From Ephydatia muelleri (taxonomy: Eukaryota > Porifera > Demospongiae > Spongillida > Spongillidae): a stretch of DNA of 64,000 bases. The DNA is taken from NCBI GenBank assembly GCA_013339895.1, contig JABACO010000006.1, positions 4,333,542 to 4,397,541 of the forward strand, in the 5' to 3' direction. Below the pieces are notes generated by a model. The model was not told where the DNA came from. It saw only the letters and a program-made list of their open reading frames with translations, and ran no database searches. Below, piece after piece: positions 48,004 through 60,939 of this stretch; the first letter of the stretch is position 1; every line of letters begins with the position of its first letter. A program made the translations under genes and the position numbers.

Positions 48004-50550
48004 GTGGTAAATTATTCTCTCACTTGCCGTATTTAACCTCTGATTTATTCGCTCTATGTCAATAATCTCTTTTGTTTCTACAAACCTCCTTGTTCAGGAA
48101 TCTCTTACATGCAGTGTATGAGCAGTAAAGATGCTGTTATTCAAAGGACATAGGCATAGTCACTCACTTTATAATGTGGCTTTGCCTAATGGTATATCAT
48201 TAAATCTTATACATGTTTGACTATAAGAATACAGATGTATGTTTTGAACATTTATACTGGTGCAAATTCACAATATGATGCAGTCTTTGGAGTCATCATT
48301 TGGCTGTACCTCCACAATATGTGTGGCAAAAGTGATCGTCTTGCCTCAAGGGCGTAGTGACAGTTTTATTTACATATATCCAAATTAGTTGACAAGGGGG
48401 AGGGGTAAGGACATTAAAAATCAGTGATGATAGTATAGAGCTAAATAATCAATGTTGAAATGCTGTGTTGAAGAGTTACAATTGCAAGATGGAGCCTCAC
48501 AGCATGTGCCTGCCCACTCATTCTCCATCAGAGAATTTGCTATCTATCAAGTCTATGGAAACCAGAAAGAACTCTCCCTCCAAATGCAGCATTAATTTGC
48601 ACTTGGTCATAGATAGGCTATCATTCACTGATATAAATAGACAATTTGGTTGAAAATAGACAATTTGGTTGAATCAATTTTGTTTGTTCACTCTGGTATG
48701 CTCTGGTATTGACTCAACCCAAGCATGAGTTGTTTCAATCTTTTGGCAACAGCTTTGTACACATATAACTCGAGTAAAAAATTGTTATTTCCCAGCTGTG
48801 TTGAGTAATGCGTAATTTAGATACAACTAAATTAATTTTACGAGTGTTTTATTTATTAAAATCAAGTGAAATCAAGTGTGCACATATAGGGCTTAATAAT
48901 TCTCTTTAATTGGATAATAAATTATATTTTGCTAACATAACAGGGTGCAATAGGAACAGGTTTTCAATATTCAATTAATTAAATAAATGTGAATTCTAAT
49001 ACCTAATCAAGACATGTGGTCCCCATATTAAACACGTTCAATAAAGTAGAATACAGAATTGCAGCATTTAATGATGCATAACTGGTATAAAGTTAATTAA
49101 GTAACCCAAATTATTTCGGTTTGAATAAATAGAACATTACATCAACTTGTTTTCAGAGGTCTTGATTTAACCATAATACTTAACCTTATATCACTTAAGT
49201 AGAGCAACTGCCACTTTCTTCGATCACCTCATTTATAAATGGTTCTCTGATTGCACTGGTATTAACAACACACAACAATCCTGGCTCCAAGCCAATTAAA
49301 CCATCACAGGGGAGGCCTAGGTTTTCAATCACTTTCCCATTACTCGAGAGCGGCATTTATTTCATCTCTGTGCAACTCTGAATGTGCCACCCCAAATCAC
49401 TCACATCTAGCATCATCGATTGACTTATTCAATCTGTCTGTCATGCCCTCTGATACAATATCTATAAAATCTTGCTTGCTCAATCAACGCTCACAACACA
49501 GCCTTCTGACAAGCTGCATGGAGACCTTCTCTATTTCACAGTTGTTTGATTCCATGTCATGCGCTCATATGCCAAGAATGCTGTCAGTATCCTCTCCAAA
49601 TGTGGCTGCGTGGTTAACAGTTACACCATCAGTCAGCTTGATCCTTCACCTAGAGGCATGCAACGCTTTCTTCTCATAGCCATGCGAGAAGCCATCCTCA
49701 CAAATTCCAAGTTTTGGGAGATCTCTATGGCAGGCTCAGCATCATACTGATGCAAGAAAATGCCAGGGCTATCCTTGCAAGCTACTGCTGACATTGACGC
49801 AATAGACTATTAATATGATCATTTTGTGTGCATTTATTCACCATTTCCCTAATAAAAAAATAAATTTTGTTTCTTCATAGAAAAAAAGTGAAATAGAGTA
49901 CTCAGCTTATTGTATTGAACATTACTGAAGTCCAATAAGTTATTTACTACATTTATAGCTACATAAAGTGGTTGCCAAAATTGTGAGACACCAGTGTACT
50001 ACAAACCAGGCTCACTCAAAATAATAAGTGGAGTGTTAAAATCAGTACTGATGTTTATAAGAGGGTAATAATTCATATGGTTATTTTGTAATGTCACTCA
50101 ACAGCACATGGCTGGGAGCCAATAACCCTCTGTTCAGTTCTCAATTACTCCATCAGTAAATTCCCACTACCACATCGATAGAAACCAGTCAGAACACTGC
50201 AGCTGTCACTTTCATACCGCTAACACAAATAGAAACCAAAGCCTGAAACACCATACCTTGAAAATTCATATTCATAAAAAAATATTGAAATAATACTCCT
50301 AGACCCAAATCAGGAAGATTGAACCCCAGTTTCCATATCACAATATATACACTAACCCACTAAAATAAAGTACACTGTATTCAATTCTGAACTCTGAATG
50401 ATTATCAAATCTGCTATTGCATCATTCCTAATCTATACCAAGAAACTTATTATATTTTCATTGGCTGCTTTTAATACGGAGAAATGTAAATGACATTCAT
50501 TGCATTACATTGTCTCACAATCAAGGAAAATATGATCAGCTTGCTAATTA
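48004..50550. other. AT-rich intergenic, no gene seen
   Basis: Contains an 18-bp direct repeat (agacaatttggttgaa, at about 48639 and 48657). Short open frames (48465-48653, 49443-49679) lack splice or codon support. Confidence 0.45.
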
Positions 50551-51502
50551 ACCCCCCTCCGCCCCCAACGTGAGACCCAGAAATAAATGGCTAGTTTTTT
50601 TAACGATCGTATCTCTTGAACCATAAACGGTGCGACCTACCTTTTCAAAGTCTTGTTGTACTACCATTCCTTTCCTGAAATAATAACCTGTTTGGAATCG
50701 AATTGACATGCCTCACGACAAACAAGGTCTGAAAACAAACCTGGTTCAGAAGAGCCATATCGTTTGAACCGCTCATCTCCAAACATGGAATTTCGGTGTA
50801 TATATCGTACAAACACCGTTCAACACATGCGGCATGTTTTTGTTCCATTTACCTTTTGTAATTTCTCGCAGTAAACATAGTCAGTTCACATCGCTCCGCC
50901 ATTTCTTATTCCATTGACCAACCTAGGCCCCATTCCAAACCATGTCTGCACGACGTATTTGGAATGGAAATCGGGGGGAGAGCGCTGATGAGATCGTATT
51001 CATAGCCTGCTAAACTCTCGCATCTGTGTACACTCCTGTCTGCACTCTGAATGTAACTGCTGCTTCATTTACATCTCTCATTAGTGAGGTAATGTCGTGC
51101 AGACATGGTTTGGAATGGAGCCTAGGTTGGTCAATGGAAATAAGAAATGGCGGAGCGATGTGGACTGACTATGTTGTTAATGTTTACTGCGAGGGTAAAT
51201 GGAACAAAAACATGCCGCATGTGTTGAACGGTGTTTGTACGATATATACACCGAAACTCCATGTTTGGAGATGAGCGATTCAAACGATATGGCTGTTCTG
51301 AACCAGGTATGTTTTCAGACCTTGTTTGTCGTGAGGCATGTCAATGCGTTTCCAAACAGGATATTATTTCAGGAAAGGAATGGTAGTACAACAAGACTTT
51401 GAAAAAGGTAGGTCGCACCGTTTATAGTTCAGGAGATACGATCGTTAAAAAAACTAGCCATTTTTTTCAGGGTCTCACGTTGGGGGCGGAGGGGGGGGGG
51501 GG
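50551..51502. mobile_element. Foldback element, ~405-bp inverted arms, ORF in each arm
   Basis: Left arm 50551-50954 and right arm 51094-51502 are imperfect inverted copies around a 139-bp centre. The outer tips read cccccctccgcccccaacg and its complement. Each arm contains a 67-codon frame starting MEQKHAACVERCLYDIYTE (50848-50645 leftward, 51199-51402 rightward), open in both, with several amino-acid differences. It could be a foldback DNA element, or a head-to-head duplication of a gene's first exon with a shared promoter; the right copy has an exon-like donor (aaccag|gtatgt near 51306). Confidence 0.65.
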
Positions 51503-53868
51503 GCTTGTACGCGGTACTTTACGGTATATGTTAATACATTTGACACAAAAATAACTTCCTGCAACACATCTACTCACTTACTGAATATCTTGCTTGTAAA
51601 GTTTATTACCATTCATTCAAGATTTAATGATCCCTCAAATTTTTTTATGCCAATTAATAACACGTGTATAAGCTTATTAATTTTGCATTACATAATTAAT
51701 TAAAAGACTGGCTCTGCCAAAGGGGAAAATAGAGCAAGTGATTATACAAACAGAACACAGACAATGAAACATATACGGATATAACTAATTCATTGACTAA
51801 TAAGGCCAGCAGATACAGCATTCCTCGTTACACAGCACTGAGAGCTTTCAAAGAAAGAATGAGTTTGCACTACTCTCTCCAGATGTCAGTTAAATATGAT
51901 GACCAAGTTTTTTAATGGGAATTCTCTGTATACCACAAAATCCACCAAAGGACACAAAGGCTACAGTGTGAAATATGTCTAAGGTTGGACAGGTGCTTTG
52001 CTAAACTGTAACTTATTTCCATTGCAGAGTTATTAATGTTCAAATATGTTAATAATCAGCACTTGATAATAACAAGTTAACATATTTTAATTATCCATAA
52101 ATTATAAAATATTTTTTATAGAATCAGAATCACTTTCTATTCAAACTGGCGGTTAACCACAAATGCTCGCAAATACAGCCTTATTGACAAAAACATACAG
52201 TGTACAAACATAGAGTTTGCCTGCAAAGGAAGGGTCATCGGTGCCCCAATCCTAGGCCCCCAGTTGGGTGGGACTTGATAAATGCTGCTACGCACATGAG
52301 CATATACTAGGAAATGCTTCTTCTTGAAGCACTAAGGAAGCGAACCTCTTGAAAGGTATTGTAAAGAAACCTGGAGCACAGTGGCCACTGAACACAATAA
52401 CAGCAGACCTATTCAAAGAGTTACAGCATTTTGTGATCTAGAAATTCTATAAAACTATTAAGGAAATAGATGTAAATGAACAGTTGCCTGAATCCATTCT
52501 AAACCAAATCTCAAGACCTGTACCACTTCTACTATATTCTCCTATTCACACCAAAGCATACAGTCACTGGTCTGTGACCAAATATATACAATTTTGCATA
52601 GGTATTTCTCCTGTAAGTGAACGCATTGGAATTTATCCAAACCAATTAAGTGGCTACTCATCGAGGCAAGTCAGATCAACAAGTGATGGAGTTGGATAGA
52701 CACTAGCAAGTTCTGCCACAGCCAAGGAAACATGCAGTGTGGTGCTACTTGTGGTGAGAATTTTTGTTCATTCTGGGACATCCCGTGCAGGCCGGAGGAT
52801 AGAAAATCTCTGAAGGGTCAGCCTATTAAAGTAAGTATATAGTTGTCTGGGCCCATTCAAAACCAACCACAACTACATTGCAAAGAGCTTACATTATCTT
52901 TATAGCAGCATTTCTAAAGGGTTTTAAGAAATGACAACAGTTTAGCCATTAATGATGTTCATGTAGATTTAATAGCAAATTTTCTTGGTAGACTTAATGA
53001 TACCAAAGTACAGTTTTCAATGACACACTGCAAAATAATTATAAACCACACCTGATGCACCCTGCACTCCTTAATGCACCATTCTCCCTCACCTATATGT
53101 CTTTATGCTGTACGTAAGCACACATACATGTGCACACTCCTATACCATTTCCTTCTATTGCTGCAACAGATGCCATACTTATATGCATTGTTTTTGTTCC
53201 CACACATATGGAGAATCACACAATCATACATGTGGTCATGCTTGTTTTGCCTGAGTGGCAGAACAACACACAAGGGGAGCTTCATTTAGACCAGTGGATT
53301 TGCTGAGTCACATTCGCATGGAGCTAACTGCTTCTCAGCATTAAACTCTTTTCGGAAGCTGAGTGAGTGATCTAAGGTCGCCATCTACCTACGCCTTATA
53401 TTGTTTTGATGTCTCGTCCCAGCGACCACGAAGAGCTAGTTTTTGTTTTGCATTTTTTTTTTTTTTTTTATATCTGGTGCTGAGAGGATATCTGAAATGA
53501 ACCACGACTAGAATTTTGCCGGAAAGGCTTATGCACTTTACTGCCTTAGTTTGCAAACAAAAGAATAGCTCTAGTTCCCGCATAGTGACCGAGATCCCAT
53601 GTAATGTTTGCTATTGAACATCCACAGTCTTAAATGGAAGCGAAGATATTACTCAGCAAACTGTTATTAAGGTTGTTTGCTTTTAACGTACAGTCTTTTG
53701 CCGGTTGTTATAGTTGAAGTAACTTGATGTGAATTTTGATCAGATGCAGATGAACCGTACGTAATAAAGTTGTGCAGCTGAATTCACCTTCCACTATTGC
53801 TGCCGGCGGTACCTGTGTATCAGACATGTTTTTAGCTACTAAACTTCCCCTCCTCCCTCGCCCTCCTC
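51503..53868. other. Intergenic, no gene seen
   Basis: AT-rich with scattered short frames. A poly-T run at 53453-53469. Nothing else supported. Confidence 0.4.
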
Positions 53869-54070
53869 ACTCCCCACTCCCCCTCGCACTCCCCACTCCT
53901 CCCACTCCCCACTCCCCCTCCCACTCCCCACTCCCCCTCCCACTCCCCACTCCCCCTCCCACTCCCCACTCCCCCTCCCACTCCCCACTCCCCCTCCCAC
54001 TCCCCACTCCCCCTCCCACTCCCCACTCCCCCTCCCACTCCCCACTCCCCACTCGCACTCCCCACTCCCT
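53869..54070. repeat. 19-bp C-rich minisatellite
   Basis: Tandem 19-bp units of the type actccccactccccctccc, with variant units at both ends. Because 3 x 19 = 57, the frames through it show a 19-residue Pro/Ser or Gly/Glu periodicity that is not a real protein. Confidence 0.9.
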
Positions 54071-54436
54071 CAAAACAGTAACGGGCAAGTGTACAGCAGT
54101 GGTGTGGTGATCGGGGGAAGAAGGAGCGGAGCCCACCCTGCGCGATTAACAAAAGCAGGGCGATGTTTAGACCATGCGGGCGCCGTAATAAATAGAAACC
54201 AAAAGATATCATGCAATTAAGTTAGCACGTATAGACAATGTGTTCGGTCCCCGCCTATAAAATATTCCTATGACAATTAATGTCCTCGCGAGTGATATAG
54301 CATACAACGAGGTAGATGACTTGCCGAGCAACGATGACGTATCAGCTGCACACGTACAGAGACGAGTCCTTGTGACTCACACTCTATTCATGTGACACCA
54401 TATATTGTCCTATTTGTGCATAATCGTTGCCTCTAC

Positions 54437-54620
54437 CACTGCGCCACAGCATTTAGTATGCAGAGTTGTGCCGAGTCTGCATATCAACCATATGCAGATG
54501 AGTATCATTGAAGTGTTCATATGCAGACGTCTGCATATGAACACTTCAATGATACTCGTCTGCATATGGTTGATATGCAGACTCGGCACAACTCTGCATA
54601 CTAAATGCTGTGGCGCAGTG
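54437..54620. repeat. Near-perfect 184-bp palindrome without spacer
   Basis: Arms of 92 bp meet at the centre cagacgtctg (54524-54533). The outermost bases are cactgcgccacagc on the left and gctgtggcgcagtg on the right. One mismatch in 92 pairs (gcagatgag against gcagacgag). No loop. It could be a young hairpin-type MITE or an inverted-read artefact. Confidence 0.95.
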
Positions 54621-54800
54621 TACTATGTATGTTGGTTGCTTTGCTGATCTGTGTGTGCAACTTGACTTTGTTACCCACGAAAGCGCAGAAGAGACAAATG
54701 CAAGAGAAACGGAATCAAAGTCATGGATTTCCAAAAGTGAACTGCTTTGAAATATAGGGCTTTCTTATTCTCAGAACATGTAACAAATGTATAGCTTATA

Positions 54801-54801
<1 letters not shown>

Positions 54802-54844
<43 letters not shown>
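54802..54844 (+). repeat. 43-base G run
   Basis: Uninterrupted G homopolymer between cttatac and cagtctc. The exact length is likely to be uncertain in the assembly. Confidence 0.9.
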
Positions 54845-54848
<4 letters not shown>

Positions 54849-55182
54849 CTCTATATCTCTATATAGCGATGGAATAGGGGCGAATATATTTTTCTCTTAA
54901 TAATTTTTTATTCATAGTTTAACCAGATGGCTCCACCATCACCACTTCCTTGATCGCACCACGTTTTTATTTATCTGTTTTGTTTCCACTGCAGACATGT
55001 CGTGCATAAAATAGCCACCACACCAGTGGACTGCAGTAGAGGCTAGTCGTTAATACTGCCCCAACGTGACATTTTACGAACTAAGCGGAACTACACAGCG
55101 CGGGACCGCCCCCTGCGGCGGCTAAAATGGTATTTATGGGACGCAAATTACTTTGGGAAGCCCTTTAGGGTTTGCAGCTGTG

Positions 55183-58100
55183 ATGGGACGCTCGGAGGCG
55201 ATGCTAGCGTGCTGGCTTGCAGCCATTTTGTCTCATGCCCTTCGCTGTGGTAAGTGTACGGTATTTTACTGCGTGTGTGCATGGTGATGAGCGCTATAAG
55301 GAACCCACTGTACAAACTCCTCCCCCCTCCCGTCAGCATGCCAAGGCTCTAACCAATTGGCTGTTCCCTTGGGCAGTACCGCCAACATAACGTGCAGCAA
55401 CGTGACGCCTCCCTCCATGAGGTGGGAGGTGAAACTTAACCGCAACTTCTCGGCGCTTCGCTCACCAGGAGACGACGGCCCGCTAGCGGCCAACGGAATA
55501 ACGTCGTCGGTGATTAACTTGTCCGGGATGCCGTCTTCCGTCCTGCACATCAACGCGACGACGAGCAACAATGGTACAAGTGTGAAGTGCGTTCGACTCA
55601 CCGCGACGGCCCCACTGGCCGTGGTTCTCGAGGTTACTCTGGCGATTTACGGTGAGCGATAAGGCTGCTGACACAACGTATATATCGGACTAACGCGCGT
55701 ACGGTGTAGTGCATGCATGATTTGCTTAATAATGTAGTCCCGATGTGCAGAAACTGCTGCACATCGGTATATATACAGGTCTTGGGATGGGCGCTGTGAG
55801 CATGCATGCACACTGGCAGTGAACATGCACACCAAAATATTAAAAAAAAACCCATTTACCACTGCGCTGCATTTCTATGATAAAGTCACGCACGTGCAGC
55901 GTGCATGAAGCATGAGTCGCAATCTTTCGCGTGCATGTTCTGTACATGAACGCCGTTGAATATGGTCAGCTTGTGGCTCCAGTTACTCTTTGCCCTTTCG
56001 TACCACTCTCCATTTTTAGACTTTATATTTTCGATTATGTGCTGTGCATGAAAATAACTTATATATGTCGCAAAGGCCTGTGTGATTTTATTCGAATAGA
56101 CTGTCACTTCATCTAACGGGTTGCCTCTATCTCATTAGCTTTTCATTCCTTCTTATACTGTCTACTTTTTAATTGTGTAGCTATATTTTAAAGTGCTGTT
56201 TCGCCGTCATTTTGTTCGTCAAAAACTGCCCCAGTTGTCTGTTTGTCATAATTGACATGCATAATGATATGATACCCAACTGTCTGTGGCATATCGTTTT
56301 GGAAAGCAACGGATGAGTAACTAATAGTCAACAAATGGGTGGGTGGGCTTAACGTGTTTTGCCTCACCATACTGGTCCATGCACAGACTGCTGCATTTAA
56401 TTTATGCTTTTATATACCCATATAAAGTAATGACCTGAGTAGTGACAATGGTCTCTTCTATTTAGAGCCCCCATCCTCGCCAACCAACCTTATTACATCT
56501 ATTGTTGGAAATGGAACACTTGTGTTGAAATGGCAACCTCCATTTGCTCCTTCCGGAGTGAAGCTGCAGTACAGAGTGGCCCTGAGCAACCTGCTCACAC
56601 CATCTGCTCCATTGGAGGCTGTCATCGTGGAGAACTGCAGCTACACCCGCTATCTTGCTCGAGAGCTGTCCCAATGTCTGAAATATGATATCAGTGTGTT
56701 TGCAGTAAACAGAGCGGGGGAGAGTGAACCAATCAAGGCTCAGGTTTCACTACCAGCAGGTTGGTCGTCATGCATAACTTGTTATATAGAGTTTTATTTA
56801 ATGACTGCGTTGGGATATGGTGTCGCCCACATGTATGTGACCTGGCAGTACCTCTGATTGATGCACAGCAGCACCTGGTGGAATTGATCTTCAGCAGAGG
56901 CGATATGGCTGCATACTTCAAACTCTATGTAAGCCAACACTATTCAATTAGCACTAATGTTTACCACAAGTGACCTTTGGTGAATACACACCTGGGCCAT
57001 GAGTGCGAACATGTGCATGCACAAACACACAAACACGCGCGCGCGCGCACACACACACACACACACACATGCACACACTCACACACACACACACAGCTGG
57101 TATTCATATGAATAGTAAATAGTGTGTGCTCACTGATTGTATTGTGCCATTCACCTAATGTTATGAATTTATGGTTAATGTCATGACTACCATGCCCTCA
57201 TCCTCTAAATCTCAGATAAACCAGAATTGTTCTGACTTTCCAGTACAAAGCTACATTGTACAGCTGTACAATGTCCTACAAGACAGCACTTTGACTGTGA
57301 AATGTCAGGCAAATACAAACAATTGCAGTGCAGAGAAGATCATTATACACGCATGGGATGGTCTTCAACAAAATATGAAATACGTCTATAACATCACAGC
57401 TGTTAATGTTTATGGAAGCACTACAACCTCCCCACAGACCCTTTGTAAGGAGTTTGTTTATAATAAGGCTTTTTTGCTTGGGAATAGATGTTGATGGTTC
57501 ACAAATGTCACTCACTTAGATACAACAGATGTCCAGTCATCGACCATTACTGGTAGTGACCACCAGTTGAATGTGACCTGCTTCTTTGCTGTGGGTACCC
57601 TAGCAAAGGGGTGTGTTGTGTGCTTGGAGAAGTCAGGAGAAGTGGTATATCAGATGATACCTAGACTGAATAGGACAGCCAAGGGTGTGATAAGAGCAGA
57701 GTTCTCTGTGGACTGCTACAACATCTCAGTGATGGACTGGGAGGAGGATGGCTCCATTGGATCTTTAGCTACACAAGGGACCACCATGGTTGCACCTGCA
57801 AGCATTGTAGCTGCATCAGCAAATACGATGACTACATCACTGACTGAACGTTTCATCCATGTCACTGAAAGTACAGGTCAGTTGCATGCATATGCTTTGA
57901 CATATTTTGAGATGCACATCAACTACAAATCATGAACTGGTTGAGTTGGTATTGCTTTTTTTTTTTGGACATTGATTCACACACTGCACATTGAATGCTT
58001 TATTATTTTAATTAGGCATTCACAATATCATCCACAAGTGATAAAAATATGAAGATGGTCTAACGTGTAGTGAACAGATGTGTTCCCCTAGCTGTTGAGA

Positions 58101-59452
58101 TGTGAAAAGGCCAATGAACACATGAAGCGCACTCATAAGAGATTGGGAGTGGGCACAGTGCAAAAATAGCACATTCTATGGTCAGCTCAGTTTGACCTAG
58201 CTAGAAGTATCGTGTTCATGAGGAATGAAGACATTATTAGTAATTTTGTCAATGGATCTTGTCAAAAACGTCTAGTGTTCATAGTTCAAAGTGAGTCACA
58301 CAGATTGACTAAGTGTTTTCAATAAGATGAAAATGTCACAGTTTTGAACATGTACATTCAGCTAGAATCGAACGTTTGGTCGAACATTAGGGATGATCAT
58401 AATTCATTTTGAGTACCGGCACCAATTTAGCCACTTTTTATAGGGCCTTGCACATTTATTCTTAACCGCACAAGTTATAATGTACACAATGCATCGCATG
58501 CCACATACACACACTTTTGCAACTTCAACCATTTCCTAGGTAATAGATAATCAGGCCAATTAATTCATGCAAGGATAGCATGCACCCATTACAGTTAGTG
58601 GTGCATTTGCATGATACATGCATCGTGGCAACCATCTACAGTCACCTCAGCCTCACTCGCACATGAGGCAAAATGCCAGGGCAATTTAGGCCCAGATGTG
58701 TCCCATCATCCGCCTCTTGGGACTTGCAGTAGTGTTTCACCAGTATATTTTGTTGCAAAATATTTTGGTGATACTAAAAAATACTTTAAAAGATTACCGT
58801 AGCATTTTCTTGATTGCATGCATGGGTAAGAAGGGCAAACAGCAACAATCATTACATATCTTTCCTGCAGAAGTATATGCTTTATTTAATAATGATTTCC
58901 CTCCTTTACCCTCCTTTCTCCTTTCAGCATTTTCTAGTGTCCCCTCTACTTATTCAACGCATCAAGCTCTTCCTTCTCAGCTCCCGCCATCTTCTGTGTC
59001 AGACTCGAACAAAGCACAACAGATGCTGTGGCTTATTTCAATTGTCTGCTCCATTGCTGTTGCACTAAGTATTGCCACAATTGGTACAATGTGCTCTGTT
59101 TTTCTATGTCGGCGTGTTAAAGCAATGAAAGTAAAAAGGTACATGCAACTAATATAGTACAGTTTTGATTAGTCAATGAGTATACACACAGATGTGACAT
59201 CCTTTGAATACTTTTAAAAATGGGATGATGTCAAATTGTGCTCTGCATGGATGGAGTTTGAATGTAAACCGTATTTAAAAAATAGCATTGTGTACAATTG
59301 TGCCTCCCATCCAATATTGCTGTGGTTCAGAATCGTTTGTATTTCTAGAGACAAAACTATGTACTCATCATCAGAAAAAGAAGAAAGAATCTACGAAGCA
59401 GTTACGAATCAGGTTACTAGCTTTATGCATGTCGTGACATCATGTTTGTTAC

Positions 59453-59510
<58 letters not shown>

Positions 59511-60062
59511 CCCGTAACAGTAGCAACAAAAGGATTTAACATAAAAATTGTATTCACGTTAATCTCCTCCTTATTAAGCTGCAATCTGTAAATGGATTTC
59601 ATAGGGATCTAGGCAAGGGTCAGGATGTAGGGAAAAAATATTTTCCACCATTCAAATTAGAAGATTACAACAATGATCGATGTCATGCAAAAATATTATA
59701 CATTGTGGGTTTGCATAATATCAGAATGCAAATTTTCCAGCATGATTTTGGTGTGCTCATCAGTGTTTTTGAAGTGACTGGGGGAAAACGCTATGCAATC
59801 TAAATTACATGTCTGGATATTATTTTCTATGCAAAAAATACCACTCAGCTCTCCAAACACTTTTAAAATTGCTTAATTTTAATCAAGATTTGTAATAACT
59901 TAACTGATAGAACTTCATGAGCTTATTCTATTGTGTTTTTCGTCACAGCAGCATCCCATCTATGCAACTCTGGAACCTCCTAGGCAAATCAGCGTCACTA
60001 ATCCAACCTACATGATTAATTATGAAACAGGATACTCTTGTGAAACTTGCCACCACAAATGA
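55183..60062 (+). CDS. Gene D: Ig-FN3-FN3 type I receptor with ITAM-like tail
   Basis: Nine exons give an unbroken 576-aa protein: 55183-55249 (signal peptide MGRSEAMLACWLAAILSHAL), 55337-55651 (Ig-like, residues ~23-127; ANITC, MRWEV, SVKCVRL), 56466-56759 (FN3, ~128-225), 56849-56928 and 57216-57444 (second FN3, ~226-328), 57520-57876 (membrane-proximal domain and Thr-rich stalk), 58928-59138 (TM ~479-507, then CRRVKAMKVK), 59349-59412 and 59949-60062 (tail). Extracellular introns are phase 1, except the phase-0 intron inside FN3-2 as in gene C; the tail introns are phase 2 and 0. The donor at 56760 (gttggt) is weak but keeps phase. The tail carries YEAVTNQQHPIYATL, an ITAM-like pair. It ends at TGA 60062; an overlapping frame continues to 60119. 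Likely a surface signalling receptor; ligand unknown. Confidence 0.85.
57021..57096. repeat. CA/CG microsatellite in gene D intron
   Basis: CA repeats with an internal (CG) run, inside the intron that splits the second FN3 domain. Confidence 0.9.
59455..59509 (+). repeat. GT microsatellite in gene D tail intron
   Basis: About 27 GT units shortly after the donor of the short tail exon (59412). Poly-Cys/Val frames through it are artefacts. Confidence 0.95.
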
Positions 60063-60939
60063 ATATGCAGTTCCTTTAGACACTGTCAGTGACTATGCGA
60101 CACCTAACAATGTCCGCTGACATTAGACACTGGAATGCAATACTGAACGCGATGCTCCTGAAAGTGCCCGCCCAACCAAGGCAAACTTGCTATTTCTAAA
60201 CCTGCATATACTCAGTTCTTTCTGTGTCTGTTTTATGCTTTGTGCTTCTAATTATTGATGAATTCATCTTAGTATGGCTAGATATTTAAATCCCAAATGA
60301 ACTCAAAATACATATGCACTCATAGAAAATTAACACAGAGTGCGTGCTTGGATTCTCGCTATATAACAAAGAGGTATAAAAGAAATTAAATATTTTAGTC
60401 AACATAATTATTATCTTCTTAATTAGGTAATTCCCTTTCTGTGCATATATTTTTTCTGGCATGGCTTATTATGGCCAGGGTGAGTAAAAACGTGTGCAAT
60501 ACATCAAGCAACTGTAACACAAAGTGTTAACTTGACAGATATTTATTAAACTTATAAACAAGGAAAGTAGTGGTTGTGTAATATAAGTGGTTAAGTAAGA
60601 GCATCACACAAGGTTCTTGTAGGTGCAAGCAGATTATTATTTTGCTCAGCCATTGTGTGCATTAATAGTGCAATGTCTTCCAAGTTTCATCTATTCACCA
60701 TTTAAAATTAGAGCTTTGCCTCTGGAGAAACATATCCCTATAAATATTTGTGTGTGTATGTGTGTTTTTTGTGTTGTTGTGTGCTTTCATTACACATTAG
60801 TTTCCTTTCCACATACAGTATAGTCCACACATAGTTCACATTTGAGAGAAGCTATTGCTGCTCTTACTCAATGTATTGCCAACATTGTGGTGGATTAGAA
60901 TGCCATTAGAGCATTGATGGCTAGCCTACTAATCCTGTT
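60063..60939. other. 3' flank of gene D
   Basis: The first 57 bases continue an open frame with YAVPLDTV and DYATPNNVR in a register different from the gene D stop. After that AT-rich sequence with no exon. Confidence 0.45.

Noticed and set aside
53772-54212. Pro/Ser or Gly/Glu repeat proteins
   Set aside because: Produced by the 19-bp minisatellite; the 19-residue period is simply 3 x 19 bp.
59236-59517. 93-codon frame ending in poly-Cys/Val
   Set aside because: Only the segment 59349-59412 is exon-like; the rest is intron and GT microsatellite.
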